From Chloroflexota bacterium (GTDB lineage Bacteria; Chloroflexota; Anaerolineae; Anaerolineales; Villigracilaceae): DNA of 64,000 bases. This document shows, in pieces, positions 1-8,873 of the stretch. The DNA is taken from the NCBI GenBank assembly GCA_013388685.1, contig JACAET010000052.1, positions 1 through 64,000 of the forward strand, read 5' to 3'. How positions within the stretch are numbered: the first letter of the stretch is position 1; the number at the start of each line of letters is the position of its first letter. The position numbers and the translations under genes are program-made. The notes beneath the pieces were generated by a model, which was not told the origin of the DNA, made no database searches, and saw only the letters and a list, made by a program, of their open reading frames with translations.

Positions 1-2
1 AT

Positions 3-347
3 GCGGTCCTTCTACGGCTGGCATTGTTCATCGGAATCGGAGTTGCCGGCATCACCCTCTTCAGAAACATCGGCGCGCCCGTCATTGCCTTCGCCGAGAT
101 TGCCCTGCTGATCGAAGCCATCGTCCTGTTCGCCCTTCTGAGCCGCCGCCTGCATGCACCCCTTGACGTGTGGCGGGCAGTCGGTAAGGGCGTTGGCGCA
201 AGCCTGATCGGAGGCGCGGCAGCCTACGGCTTGGCAGTGATCGTGCCCGGGTCTGCGGTCTTGACCGCTTTACTCGGAATGGCGGTCGGAGGATTGATCG
301 TCATTCCGGTCATCTGGTCCGAGATTAAACTGCTCTTAAAACTGTAA
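3..347 (+). CDS. C-terminal part of a polytopic membrane protein, probably a polysaccharide/lipid II flippase (5' end outside window)
   Basis: The reading frame is open from the window edge, so this is the last 114 residues of a longer protein. It shows three or four hydrophobic segments (about residues 7-25, 28-46, 62-80 and 84-105) separated by short basic loops (LSRRLHAP), ending in LLLKL. The pattern resembles the end of MATE/MurJ/Wzx-type exporters, which would fit the glycan genes elsewhere in the window, but no catalytic or family-defining motif lies in this part. The exact family is inference; that it is a membrane protein fragment is clear. Confidence 0.55.
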   Translation, partial: AVLLRLALFIGIGVAGITLFRNIGAPVIAFAEIALLIEAIVLFALLSRRLHAPLDVWRAVGKGVGASLIGGAAAYGLAVIVPGSAVLTALLGMAVGGLIVIPVIWSEIKLLLKL

Positions 348-360
348 AAAAGAGGACTGA

Positions 361-366
361 TATAAT
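361..366 (+). promoter_or_regulatory. -10 box directly before the TPR gene
   Basis: TATAAT ends seven bases before the ATG at 374, so a transcript started in the usual place would begin at about the start codon (leaderless). There is no Shine-Dalgarno sequence in the gap. A -35 box is not convincing (AACTGT at about 338-343). Confidence 0.45.
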
Positions 367-373
367 ACCGCCC

Positions 374-1429
374 ATGATTCACAACAGCAACAACTCTGAA
401 AGTACACAACCGAACAAAGCGATCAAAAAACCGAAACGCGCCCGCGTTTTCCTGCTCAACGCATTCAGTCTGATGATCCTGCTTGCCTTGGGAGTGTTGG
501 GAGGCTACCAATCGGCGCTTTCGACTCGCCGCAATGCGGAAAAAGCCGCCTTGATGGAAAAACTGGGCGAGCAATTCCAGTATGCGCTGGTGGACAAGGA
601 ATTCGGTCGTTACGAAATCGCCAAACAACGCCTGGAATTCATCATCGAAAAAGACCCCTCCTTTCCCGGCGCACAGGAAGCGCTGACCGAAGTCCTGGTG
701 CAGATCAACCTTCAGGGGAGCTACGTCCCGCCCACCGCGACGGTGGCGACGCCCTCCCCCACTGCCGCACCCGACTTCAAAGGCACAGAAGAAGCGTACA
801 CCCGCGCCCAACAACTCATCGCCGCGCAGGACTGGTCCGCCGCGCTCGGTGCGCTCGACGCGCTGCGAAAACTCGACCCCAACTACAAGACGCCGCAGGT
901 GGACAGTATGTATTACTTCGCCCTGCGGAACAACGGATATCAACTCATCACACAGCAAGGCAACCTGGAGGGCGGCATTTATTACCTGACGCTCGCCGAA
1001 CGCTTCGGCACGCTGGATTCCAACGCGCTTGGGGTTCGCGAAGGGGCGCGATATTACATTCTTGGCGCATCCTTCTGGGAACTGGACTGGGCAAAGACCC
1101 TGGAATATTTCAGTCAGGTGTATACCGGCTGGCCCGGCATGTGGGACGGCACACTGACCGCATCCGAACGATACCGCCTTGCCTCCATGCGGTACGGAGA
1201 TCAATTGTTTGCCCGGGAAAGATACTGCGATGCCCTGGTCCAATACGACAACGCCGCCAGGATCGGTCCTTTGGATGAAACCGCAGGCAAAAATTATACG
1301 GACGCCCTGTTCGCCTGTTACCCGCCGACGGCAACACCCGATCCATTGTTATTCACACCAACGCCCGACATCCTGCTCACACCGACCGATACACCTGCAA
1401 TTCCTCCTAGCGACACACCCGCTCCATGA
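374..1429 (+). CDS. Membrane-anchored TPR-like repeat protein
   Basis: 351 aa. A basic N-terminus (KKPKRAR) precedes one membrane segment at about residues 26-46, so the rest is probably extracytoplasmic. Helical repeats follow (for example KEFGRYEIAKQRLEFIIEKD and EAYTRAQQLIAAQDWSAALG), typical of tetratricopeptide scaffolds, interrupted by a Thr/Pro-rich linker near 115-135 and closed by a Thr/Pro-rich tail near 315-351. No enzymatic motif is visible; a role in envelope protein interactions is inference. The stop codon overlaps the ATG of the next gene by four bases (ATGA at 1426-1429), so the two are probably translated together. The start has a TATAAT box seven bases upstream and no ribosome binding site. 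Confidence 0.75.
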   Translation: MIHNSNNSESTQPNKAIKKPKRARVFLLNAFSLMILLALGVLGGYQSALSTRRNAEKAALMEKLGEQFQYALVDKEFGRYEIAKQRLEFIIEKDPSFPGAQEALTEVLVQINLQGSYVPPTATVATPSPTAAPDFKGTEEAYTRAQQLIAAQDWSAALGALDALRKLDPNYKTPQVDSMYYFALRNNGYQLITQQGNLEGGIYYLTLAERFGTLDSNALGVREGARYYILGASFWELDWAKTLEYFSQVYTGWPGMWDGTLTASERYRLASMRYGDQLFARERYCDALVQYDNAARIGPLDETAGKNYTDALFACYPPTATPDPLLFTPTPDILLTPTDTPAIPPSDTPAP

Positions 1430-1932
1430 CCACTCCTCCCGCCTGGGCGCTGGCGCTTACCTATTGGCTGCATCTGCTCGCCACCGTCGCGTGGGTCGGC
1501 GCCGTCACAGCCACATCCATCCTCTTTCTGCCAGCCGCCAAACAGGCGCTCAAACCGACAGACCACCTCGCCCTCATCGAAGCCATGCAACGGCGTCTTG
1601 AACCCATCGCCTGGTTCTGCATGAGCCTGCTCCTGCTGACGGGCCTGTTCCAGATGAGCGTCAACCCGCATTACGACGGCTTCGTCTCGCTCAGCACACA
1701 ATGGTCGCTGGCAATTCTCATCAAACATATCCTGGGCGTCTTCATGGTCGTCGCCAGCGCCATCCAAACCTGGGAGGTCGTCCCCTCCATCCGCCGCCTG
1801 CTTCTCAAAAAGGAAACCGCAGACCCCGCTGAAGTCCTGCGGCTTCAAAAACGAGAGACGAACCTCCTGCGCATCAATTTCGGACTTTCCATCTTGATTC
1901 TACTTGCCACGGCATTCGCCCGCGCCGCCTGA
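1426..1932 (+). CDS. CopD-like four-helix membrane protein
   Basis: 168 aa with four membrane segments at about 8-33, 58-80, 92-112 and 147-166. The N-terminal pattern YWLHLLATVAWVGAVTATSI, with a His and a Trp-Val-Gly in the first helix, is typical of the CopD/DUF420-like family of small membrane proteins linked with copper handling or heme-type redox membranes. No Cys-rich metal motif is present, so copper binding cannot be claimed. It is coupled by an ATGA overlap to the TPR protein upstream and followed by a terminator at 1998-2031. Confidence 0.6.
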   Translation: MTTPPAWALALTYWLHLLATVAWVGAVTATSILFLPAAKQALKPTDHLALIEAMQRRLEPIAWFCMSLLLLTGLFQMSVNPHYDGFVSLSTQWSLAILIKHILGVFMVVASAIQTWEVVPSIRRLLLKKETADPAEVLRLQKRETNLLRINFGLSILILLATAFARAA

Positions 1933-1969
1933 CCGCGTAACGGACGCTTTCTCCTCCCGAAAACGCGCA

Positions 1970-1991
1970 GCGGACGCTAGAGAGCGTCCGC
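1970..1991. repeat. Short dispersed hairpin repeat (AGAG-loop family)
   Basis: GCGGACGCT-AGAG-AGCGTCCGC: a 9-bp perfect stem with an AGAG loop. Copies with the same loop and changing stem bases occur at 41516, 41666, 47736, 52869, 54010, 58076, 58109 and 59998. Confidence 0.8.
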
Positions 1992-1997
1992 TGCATC

Positions 1998-2031
1998 AAA
2001 CAGCCGTCTCGTTTCTACGGGACGGCTGTTT
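1998..2031. terminator. Terminator between the converging CopD-like gene and rimO
   Basis: 11-bp perfect stem AAACAGCCGTC / GACGGCTGTTT with a 12-base loop, followed on the plus strand by a T-rich stretch. It lies between two converging genes and may work in both directions. Confidence 0.75.
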
Positions 2032-2037
2032 CTGTTT

Positions 2038-3387
2038 CTACAAACGAATCAACTCTGACGCCGGCACCCCCGTCAGGTCGTATGCCATCGCCCCCGTGAT
2101 CCGTACGGGAACAATCTCACCCATCTTCGTCTTCCCCTCGACAAACACCAGCCCGTCAATCTCTGGCGCATCACGGTAGGAGCGCCCGATGGCTATGCCC
2201 TTATCGTGTCCTTCGATCAACACGTCCAGCGTCTTACCGACAAACGATTGATTGACCTGCAGGGAAATACCCTGCTGGAGTTCCATCAGGCGAGCATAAC
2301 GTTCCGCCTTCACCTCCGCCGGCACCGGGTCTCCGAGCGGCTCGCTGGCAGTGCCCGGTTCGAACGAAAATTGAAACGCCCCCACGCGGTCGAAGCGAAT
2401 GTCCTTCACAAAATCGTACAACGCCTGAAACTCCTCCTCCGTCTCGCCGGAATAACCGACGATAAACGTCGTGCGGATGGCCAGGTTGCGAATGCGCGAG
2501 CGCATTTTCTCGAGCGTTTGATACACCCAGTCAACGTTCGAGGGGCGGCGCATACGATAGAGCGTCTTGGGATGGGCGTGTTGAAGCGGCATGTCCAGGT
2601 AGGGCAGCACCTGCCGGCTCGAAGCCATCACGTCAATCAGGCGGTCGGTTACATAGCCGGGATAAGCGTACATGACGCGAATCCAATCCAGGTCTGGCAC
2701 GGCAGCGGTCAGGCGTTCCAAAAGAATCGCCAGCCCATCCTTCATTCCCAAATCATGACCATAATCCGTTGTATCCTGCGCAATCAGGATGAGTTCGCGC
2801 ACGCCCCTATCGCGCAACCGTCGCGCCTCGTCCAAAATGGACTCGATGGGGCGCGAAACGGCTGTCCCTTTGATCAACGGGATGGCGCAGAACGCGCACG
2901 GGCGTCGGCAGCCATCCGCCACCTTGAGGTAAGCGCTCGCCCCCGCCACCGACACGCGCATGGCATTCTGCTCGTCAGTGCCGACGGTTTTCGCCTCGTC
3001 GGGCAGGTGATAGAGCGGCACGGGATACGGACCCTTGCGGAGCTCGCGCACCACTTGCACGATGTCCATCCAGCGGCGCGTACCAAGAACGCCGTCCACG
3101 CCGGGCACTTTCTCCGCGACTTCGGCACCGTAACGCTGAGTCAGGCACCCCGCCGCAATCAGGATTTGATTCCGTTTCTTTCCATCCGCCAGTTCGCGCA
3201 GAACGCGCAAAGACTCCTCTTTGGCAGGCCCGATAAAGCCGCAGGTATTCACAATTAACACCTGGGCGCGCGAAGGCTCATCTACGGCGCGGTAGCCGTC
3301 ACGGAGGAGCAGTTGCGCCATCGAATCGGAGTCTACGGTGTTTTTGGCACAGCCTAATGAAACGAGATGAAATGTATTCTTTGTCAC
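2038..3387 (-). CDS. rimO: Ribosomal protein S12 (Asp89) methylthiotransferase RimO
   Basis: 449 aa, normal length for the family. RimO is a radical-SAM enzyme carrying two 4Fe-4S clusters that adds a methylthio group to an Asp of ribosomal protein S12. The N-terminal UPF0004 domain supplies three Cys (C13 in SLGCAKN, C49 in NTCGF, C81 in AAGCLTQ). The radical-SAM motif CRRPCAFC (C160, C164, C167) follows, and a TRAM domain forms the C-terminus. The SLGCAKNTVDS start is characteristic of RimO rather than MiaB. The start codon is GTG, with AAAGGA nine bases upstream. No partner gene is nearby. Confidence 0.95.
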   Translation of the reverse strand: MTKNTFHLVSLGCAKNTVDSDSMAQLLLRDGYRAVDEPSRAQVLIVNTCGFIGPAKEESLRVLRELADGKKRNQILIAAGCLTQRYGAEVAEKVPGVDGVLGTRRWMDIVQVVRELRKGPYPVPLYHLPDEAKTVGTDEQNAMRVSVAGASAYLKVADGCRRPCAFCAIPLIKGTAVSRPIESILDEARRLRDRGVRELILIAQDTTDYGHDLGMKDGLAILLERLTAAVPDLDWIRVMYAYPGYVTDRLIDVMASSRQVLPYLDMPLQHAHPKTLYRMRRPSNVDWVYQTLEKMRSRIRNLAIRTTFIVGYSGETEEEFQALYDFVKDIRFDRVGAFQFSFEPGTASEPLGDPVPAEVKAERYARLMELQQGISLQVNQSFVGKTLDVLIEGHDKGIAIGRSYRDAPEIDGLVFVEGKTKMGEIVPVRITGAMAYDLTGVPASELIRL

Positions 3388-3483
3388 TGATCAGATTCCT
3401 TTTGACATACCGAGCGCCCGCCCTCTCGCTGCCCTTCGGTACGATACTATCCCGTCATCCTTGACCGCTTGCACAAGTCCGCC

Positions 3484-3536
3484 GACGCTTGAGAACGTCT
3501 CGTACGAGGGGCGTAGGGTGCACTCTCGGGTGCACC
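3484..3536. repeat. Degenerate hairpin repeats between rimO and the RodZ-like gene
   Basis: GACGCT-TGAG-AACGTC (3484-3499) resembles the AGAG-loop family but has TGAG in the loop. It is followed by a second inverted repeat, GGTGCACTCTCGGGTGCACC (about 3517-3536). No coding signal is seen in the 188-base gap. Confidence 0.5.
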
Positions 3537-3575
3537 TCTACAAGAGATTCATTGCAAAAAACATGACCGGAAATA

Positions 3576-5300
3576 CTAGGGCACCGGCGTTCGGGTGGGG
3601 ACGGGCGTTTGCGAGACGACGGGAGTATTCGTCGGGCGCAAAGTAGGAGAAGGGGTTGGCGTATTGACGGGCGTCGAGGATGGAAGCGCCGTGGGTGTGA
3701 CAATCTCGTTTGCACGGTAGATGTTGTTCACGACCTGACCGAACGCTCCCATCAAGCCAAGATCGCGCCCATTATAAGCAATGCGAATGGCGGCGCCGCT
3801 TCCCGCCAGAACTTCGACTTGCTCTTCCGCCTCGTACAGGTAGGCGTTTCCGGGAACGACTCGGCCATCGAAAACCACTTTTCCATCCGCAATCACGCGC
3901 GCATATGTTCGCTCGACGGCAATGAGATTCACCTGCACCCTGATATTGACGTTGATGGTGGGAATAATAATCGTAGGTGTTGCCTCGTCTGCAAATGCCT
4001 CCACCGGCGGGAAGGTGGCGGTCGCCGTGAACGGGGACAAATCGGGCGACGCCAGCAATACATCGGATATGGACGGCGCAGTCGGCTGAACCTCCCTGAG
4101 ACTTTGCAGAATCAATACCCGATTGATGCCCCAGAAGACAAAACCAACCAGCAAAACCGCCATTCCAATACCAAAGATCATGTCGCCTGCGATCAAACTG
4201 CGTAAGGCGGGCAGATTTGCCGCAATGGACTGCCCCGGCTTTGGGGTGGGTCGCTGAGGATTTCGTTCGCGATGACTTGCCTGTAAAGCATCGGCATAAC
4301 GAAGCAGGATACTGTCTACATCCATATCGAGAAAGAAGGCGTAGTTCGACAGCATGCCGCGCGTCTGCACCGGGGAGGGAAGTTTGTGCATGGCGCCCTG
4401 TTCAAGCGCTTCGAGATAATGCGCCTTGACCTTCGTGTTGCGCTCCACTTCTTCGAGATGAAGACTCAAGTTCTCGCGGCGTTCACGGAGTTGTGCGCCA
4501 ATCTCTTTGAAGATTTGAGCGGAGGTTTGAACGCTTTCGGGTTGCGGGTTTGCAGGCTGCGACGGTTCCAGCGTGGAAGGCTCTTTGCCGGTTTGCGGTT
4601 GAGGCGCTTCGACGTTCAAGGGAGAGCCATTGATTTCCACATGCGCTTCTCCGCGCTTGCTGCGAGCCGAAAGTACCGAACCGATTCTGTCCAGCCATGT
4701 CTGCCAGAGACCATCGGAGACATTGACTGGCAAAGCCTCCTCTGGTTTCTCTTCTTGGTCAAAAATAGGTTCGGTCTGCGTAGGCGGCACTTCTGCAACC
4801 TCGGACCGGGTTTCAACGACCGGCGCCGTTTCGATTTTGTTTCGTTTACGAGACGTTTTCTTCGGCGACGTTTCAACGGAGGTTTCTACTCTTGTCCGCG
4901 TGCGGCGTTTGGATCGCGCAGGAGGCGGCTCGAGGGTGGATTCGGATTCCTGGGCGGAATCCCCCAACGGCGGGGAAGGAGGCGGCTGTTGCAAAGACAC
5001 ATCCGCTGACAGAGTTGAAGGAACCTGTTGAGCGGATACATCCGCCGGCCCAAGAATTTCCTCTGTCGTGTGTTGTGAGGCGCGCGCCGCTTCCAACAGC
5101 CGGTCAAGGTCGAGACCAAGGTATACCGCGTAGTTGCGCAGATAGCCGCGCGCCTGCACCGGGGAAGGCATGACGGAGAGATCGTCCTCCTCCAGCGCCT
5201 TCAGGTAGGCGACGCGGATGCGGGTCGCCTCGAATGCCTGTTCGAGGGTGAGATGTCGTTCTTCGCGCGCGGCTTTGAGACGTTGACCGATGGTTGGCAT
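3576..5300 (-). CDS. RodZ-like transmembrane protein with two N-terminal HTH domains
   Basis: 574 aa from the ATG at 5300; a TTG four codons earlier has no better ribosome binding site. RodZ proteins link the MreB cytoskeleton to the cell wall machinery. Residues about 1-73 form a Xre-type HTH_25 domain. A low-complexity Ser/Glu/Lys linker (about 75-260) leads to a second, complete HTH_25 domain (about 262-338). Both copies carry the pattern PSPVQ-(A/T)-RG-(Y/M)-L-x-NYA. One membrane helix at about 374-394 is followed by a DUF4115-like beta domain (about 445-530) and a Thr/Pro-rich tail. The usual RodZ has one HTH domain, so the duplication is odd. It could also act as a membrane-bound regulator. 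Confidence 0.8.
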   Translation of the reverse strand: MPTIGQRLKAAREERHLTLEQAFEATRIRVAYLKALEEDDLSVMPSPVQARGYLRNYAVYLGLDLDRLLEAARASQHTTEEILGPADVSAQQVPSTLSADVSLQQPPPSPPLGDSAQESESTLEPPPARSKRRTRTRVETSVETSPKKTSRKRNKIETAPVVETRSEVAEVPPTQTEPIFDQEEKPEEALPVNVSDGLWQTWLDRIGSVLSARSKRGEAHVEINGSPLNVEAPQPQTGKEPSTLEPSQPANPQPESVQTSAQIFKEIGAQLRERRENLSLHLEEVERNTKVKAHYLEALEQGAMHKLPSPVQTRGMLSNYAFFLDMDVDSILLRYADALQASHRERNPQRPTPKPGQSIAANLPALRSLIAGDMIFGIGMAVLLVGFVFWGINRVLILQSLREVQPTAPSISDVLLASPDLSPFTATATFPPVEAFADEATPTIIIPTINVNIRVQVNLIAVERTYARVIADGKVVFDGRVVPGNAYLYEAEEQVEVLAGSGAAIRIAYNGRDLGLMGAFGQVVNNIYRANEIVTPTALPSSTPVNTPTPSPTLRPTNTPVVSQTPVPTRTPVP

Positions 5301-5374
5301 TAGGACAAACAAAACATCACCAGCCCCCCATCGAACGGGAATGAACTGGTGATGTCATGAGCGGCAGGGATGAG

Positions 5375-5905
5375 TCAGGCTTCGGGAGCGGCTTCGGCGG
5401 GCGCTTCCGCTTCGGGCGCGGGTGTGGCGGTCTCTGCCTGTGTGGTTTCTTCGAACGCCTCGCCCTCGCGGTAAACAATCACTTTGACCTCGGGGACAAG
5501 GTCCATCGTCAGGCGGACGCGGGCGGCGAATTCGCCCAGGTTGCGAATCGGCTGCATGTCAACCTGTTGTTTTTTGATTTCGTAACGCGTCTTTTCGGCA
5601 ATGGCGGTGGCGACATCCTGGGTGGTGATGGAGCCGTAAAGTTTGCCCGTCTCACCGGCTTTTGCGCTGAAGGTCACAGTAATACCGTTGATCTGTTCCG
5701 CCAGCCCTTTGAGTTCGGAGTTGAGTTCGGCGCGGCGAATTTCGGCTTGTTTGCGGACTTTTTCAGCCTGTTTGAGCGCCCCTGCGGTGGCGAGGACGGC
5801 GAAGCCCTGTGGGATGAGGAAATTGCGCCCGTAGCCGTCGGCGACTTTTTTGATATCGCCCGCGCGCCCCAGTTTGTAAACGTCTTTGAGAAGCATAACT
5901 TTCAT
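5375..5905 (-). CDS. rplI: 50S ribosomal protein L9
   Basis: 176 aa. The N-terminal rRNA-binding domain starts with MKVMLLKDVYKLGRAGDIKKVADGY-type L9 sequence including GRNFLIP, followed by the long connecting helix (about 41-75) and the C-terminal domain (KLYGSITTQDVA). An Ala/Glu/Pro-rich tail of about 25 residues (TPAPEAEAPAEAAPEA) extends beyond the usual 150 residues. It has an AAAGGG ribosome binding site. It stands alone, without the usual rpsF/ssb/rpsR neighbours. Confidence 0.95.
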   Translation of the reverse strand: MKVMLLKDVYKLGRAGDIKKVADGYGRNFLIPQGFAVLATAGALKQAEKVRKQAEIRRAELNSELKGLAEQINGITVTFSAKAGETGKLYGSITTQDVATAIAEKTRYEIKKQQVDMQPIRNLGEFAARVRLTMDLVPEVKVIVYREGEAFEETTQAETATPAPEAEAPAEAAPEA

Positions 5906-6042
5906 GGTTCAAGCCCTTTCTGGCAATTTTTTTCGAGCGAAGGGTACTACGCTCGGCGGGGTATTTTACCATGATTCATTAAATTGAAAGTCGAACGACC
6001 ACCATCGGCAACGTTTAACCTTCGACGTTTGACCTTTGACGC

Positions 6043-6570
6043 TTAACGTTTGACGCCAGACGTTTTTTCCAGCAGATCCATATAGGCGCCTTCGAGCAGA
6101 TCGCTTCTTTCCACGCCGAGGCTTGCCATCAACCCTTCGGCGATTGCCTGCCCCTCAACCTCCCCCTGTCCCTCGTGCAGAACGACTTCCAATTCCATGA
6201 AATGACCCAAACCTTGCACGTCGTCCAAATGCACGCGCGTCTGCCCAACGAGGTAGAGGCGGCGCGTCTTCTTTACCACGCCGCGAACGCCATAGGCGAG
6301 ATCGAGCACGCGTTGGAGGTTTTCGGGATCGGAGATTTGCGCCATGTGATAGTCGGAGCGTTTTGGTCCCTGCTGATCGGGGCGGGTGTAATAGATGAGT
6401 TGCCCGTGATGGGGTGAAATGATGCGCAGTTTGAGCCTTCCCGTTGGGACGTGGAAGAAGATGTCCTCTTGCGGGATGATTTCCACCGGTGTGCGGCTGA
6501 GCGATTCTGCGCGGGCTTGGATCTCTGCCAGGTTCCGTATGCGGGCTTTGATTTCGATGTTGACAGGCAT
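6043..6570 (-). CDS. CYTH-domain protein (class IV adenylate cyclase / triphosphatase-like)
   Basis: 175 aa, one CYTH (triphosphate tunnel) domain. The N-terminal metal/triphosphate signature normally reads ExExK; here it is N-I-E-I-K (residues 4-8), with the first Glu replaced by Asn. Further family features are seen: GRLKLRI (about 43-49), an Arg/Lys-rich strand (KKTRRLYLVGQTRVHLDDV) and FMELEVVL with a pair of acidic residues. The protein is close in layout to CyaB-like cyclases, but the product (cAMP or just triphosphate hydrolysis) cannot be told from sequence. The start has AAAGGA upstream. Confidence 0.8.
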   Translation of the reverse strand: MPVNIEIKARIRNLAEIQARAESLSRTPVEIIPQEDIFFHVPTGRLKLRIISPHHGQLIYYTRPDQQGPKRSDYHMAQISDPENLQRVLDLAYGVRGVVKKTRRLYLVGQTRVHLDDVQGLGHFMELEVVLHEGQGEVEGQAIAEGLMASLGVERSDLLEGAYMDLLEKTSGVKR

Positions 6571-6784
6571 GGATGGCGATTCCTTTGTTTGTATGGATTG
6601 ATCGAAAGAGTCTTACATATGCCACGTAGTATAAACGAGAACGATAACATGGACTCGTCATGTCCGATTATGAAAATGCAATTCTCTTTCCAAGGTTGTT
6701 AGCTAACAAGCCTGAAAAGAAAAAGCCTTGCAGTTACTGATATAGTAGCGGCAACAAATTCTTCAAAAAAGGAGTTTCTATATC

Positions 6785-7153
6785 ATGTTCAATCGTAGCT
6801 CATCCAAAATGTTCGTTGTCGTTCTGCTGGCGCTGGTCTTTGCCACTGCGGCTTTTGCCTTTGCGGCGACCAACACCGTCCCTGGCACCTATGCCGGTGA
6901 AGGCGCAGGCACCGTCAGCGGGTACACTGTGACCAATGTGGTGTACAACCTGAATGCCACCAACGCCTCCAACATTGACAGTGTCTCATTCACCTTGAAC
7001 GCCGCCGCATCCACCGTGAAAGTTCGCCTGGTGACCACTGGCTCGTTCTACAACTGCACCAACACATCCGGCTTCAACTGGAACTGCAACACCACCTCCC
7101 CCCAGGCGACCGTTGCCGCGGCGGATGAACTGCGGGTGATCGCCTCCGAGTAA
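6785..7153 (+). CDS. Small exported protein, likely substrate of the adjacent SipW-type signal peptidase
   Basis: 122 aa. It has an N-terminal signal sequence with a hydrophobic core at about 9-27, ending ...AFAFAATNTVPGTYAG. The mature part is Thr/Asn/Val-rich with two Cys (NCTNTSGFNWNCN), likely a small beta-sandwich. The motif A-F-(A/S)-A-T-N-(T/V)-V-P at the cleavage region is shared with the product of 8870-9268, on the other side of the signal peptidase gene. This recalls TasA/CalY-type proteins processed by SipW, but no wider similarity to TasA is claimed. A good ribosome binding site (AAAAGGAG) precedes the ATG, and a strong terminator follows. Confidence 0.7.
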   Translation: MFNRSSSKMFVVVLLALVFATAAFAFAATNTVPGTYAGEGAGTVSGYTVTNVVYNLNATNASNIDSVSFTLNAAASTVKVRLVTTGSFYNCTNTSGFNWNCNTTSPQATVAAADELRVIASE

Positions 7154-7181
7154 ACCGTGCGGGATCATTCCCTTTCCCATC

Positions 7182-7220
7182 AAGAACCTGCAGATGCAAC
7201 GGGGGCTGCAGGTTCTTTTT
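7182..7220 (+). terminator. Rho-independent terminator after the small exported protein
   Basis: 12-bp perfect stem AAGAACCTGCAG / CTGCAGGTTCTT with a 12-base loop and a T-run at 7216-7220. It separates the first small gene from the signal peptidase gene, so the small protein may be made in excess. Confidence 0.9.
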
Positions 7221-7241
7221 GCAGATAGAATTCCCACAAAA

Positions 7242-8873
7242 ATGACCGTTGACAAACGATTTTCTCCGAGCCTGGCAACTGCCTTCTGGCTGGTTACAAT
7301 GACAACCTTGTGGCTTGCCTTTGCTCCGGTTCGAGCAGGCGGCATGGCATCCTATGTCATTGTGATTGGCAACAGCATGGAGCCGGGCTTTCACCTGGGC
7401 GATCTGATTATTACACACGAAGAATCAGTCTACCGGATCGGAGACGCGGTGGTCTATCGCAACCGCGAATTGGAAAACTTCGTCTTTCACCGCATCATCG
7501 CCGAAGAAAAGGGACGCTTCACCCTGAAGGGCGACAACAATTCGTGGACCGATACCTATCAACCCGCATCGGAGGAAATCATCGGAAAGTTATGGTTGCA
7601 TATTCCCAACGGCGGGAGGGTCATCCAGGCGATTCGTCAGCCTGCGGTCATGGCGGTGTTGGCGGGCGCGCTGGGCGGCTTGCTGGCGCTGGGATTTTTC
7701 TCTGCGAATACAAAAGGCAGGAAGCAAATGAACAAAGACTTGTTTTCCTCGATCAAACAAAGGATGCCCGGTGCATTTCGCACCACGCCGACAAATTCAC
7801 CGTCTTCCCAACAGGGCGGCTTTCTTGAAACGATATTGTTCGCGCTGGGATTGATTGCTTTTTCATCTTTGATACTCGGAATCATCTCTTTTTCCCGACC
7901 GGCAACCCGCTCGGTGCGCGATGATATCGGATACGACCAGTTGGGATTTTTCGCCTACACCGCCTCCGCTCCAGACGGCATTTACGACGCGAACGCCGTC
8001 AAAAGCGGCGACCCTGTTTTCACCAAATCGGTCTGCGCGGTGGATATGGCATTTCAATACACGCTTGTCGCGGCGCAGGCAGAAAATATTACGGGCTCTT
8101 ATCAGTTGACTGCCGTTCTTGTAGAGCCGACCAGCGGCTGGCAAAGGACCGTTCCCCTGCAGGATAAGACCTCCTTTAGCGGCAACGCCTTCGGCGCCAC
8201 CGCAAAACTCGATTTCTGCCAAATGGAAAAGCTCGCCCAAGCCATGGAGCAAAGCACGGATTTTCACCTCGGTTCATACCTGCTGACCATTTCCCCCAAT
8301 ATCCGGGTTAGCGGTGAAATTGCCGGGCGTCCACTGGATGATACCTTCAATTCGTCGCTCGTATTTCGATATGACCGCGTGCATTTCTACCTGCTGAAAG
8401 ACGAGGAACTGGGCGAAAACCTCCTGAACGTCAGCAGGCATGGCACGCTGGGTGGAGAGCGGTTGGAGGCAAATACTCTGCGCATCCTGGGTGGGGATGT
8501 TGCCATCCCCGCGCTGAGGATCATTTCAGTGCTGGGGTTGGTCATTTCGCTGGGCGGGCTGACATTCCTGGCATGGAAGTTACAAGGTCTCGCGCAAGCC
8601 GATCCGCTCCAATTCATTCGGGTTCGCTACGGCTCGCACATCATCGAAGTAGAGAAGGGCAATCTACCAGGCACAACCCCTGTTGTGGATGTCGCATCCA
8701 TTGAGGATTTGGGCAGGCTGGCAGAACGTTTCCAGACGGTGATTTTGCACACAGAGAGCGGGGATTCGCATGCGTATTATGTACAGGGCGCGGGGAACCT
8801 CTATCGGTTTGCGATGAATCTGCAGAAAACCGGATCAACCGTCCCTGAGACAGAAGCGGAGGGCAAAGCATGA
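7242..8873 (+). CDS. SipW/archaeal-type signal peptidase I fused to a DUF5305-like domain
   Basis: 543 aa from the ATG at 7242; an upstream in-frame start would lie inside the terminator. The N-terminal half is a signal peptidase I of the ER/SipW kind: catalytic Ser45 in GNSMEPG and His83 in VFHRII in the place where bacterial LepB has Lys, with GD at 97-98. Membrane segments lie at about 12-30, 134-153 and 197-217. The part from about 225 on (DDIGYDQLGFFAYTASAPDG) resembles DUF5305, with another membrane helix near 423-446 and a cytoplasmic tail of about 95 residues. It overlaps the next gene by ATGA. A conventional Ser/Lys lepB lies at 14227, so this one is probably dedicated to the two neighbouring small proteins. 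Confidence 0.8.
   Translation: MTVDKRFSPSLATAFWLVTMTTLWLAFAPVRAGGMASYVIVIGNSMEPGFHLGDLIITHEESVYRIGDAVVYRNRELENFVFHRIIAEEKGRFTLKGDNNSWTDTYQPASEEIIGKLWLHIPNGGRVIQAIRQPAVMAVLAGALGGLLALGFFSANTKGRKQMNKDLFSSIKQRMPGAFRTTPTNSPSSQQGGFLETILFALGLIAFSSLILGIISFSRPATRSVRDDIGYDQLGFFAYTASAPDGIYDANAVKSGDPVFTKSVCAVDMAFQYTLVAAQAENITGSYQLTAVLVEPTSGWQRTVPLQDKTSFSGNAFGATAKLDFCQMEKLAQAMEQSTDFHLGSYLLTISPNIRVSGEIAGRPLDDTFNSSLVFRYDRVHFYLLKDEELGENLLNVSRHGTLGGERLEANTLRILGGDVAIPALRIISVLGLVISLGGLTFLAWKLQGLAQADPLQFIRVRYGSHIIEVEKGNLPGTTPVVDVASIEDLGRLAERFQTVILHTESGDSHAYYVQGAGNLYRFAMNLQKTGSTVPETEAEGKA

Noticed and set aside
224..1243. Long minus-strand open frame (339 codons) opposite the TPR gene
   Set aside because: The plus-strand gene has a signal anchor, repeats and an ATGA junction; the minus frame has odd composition (Phe/Gly/Gln-rich) and no ribosome binding site.
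1904..2179. Plus-strand open frame of 91 codons
   Set aside because: It covers a hairpin repeat, a terminator and the end of rimO in the opposite direction.
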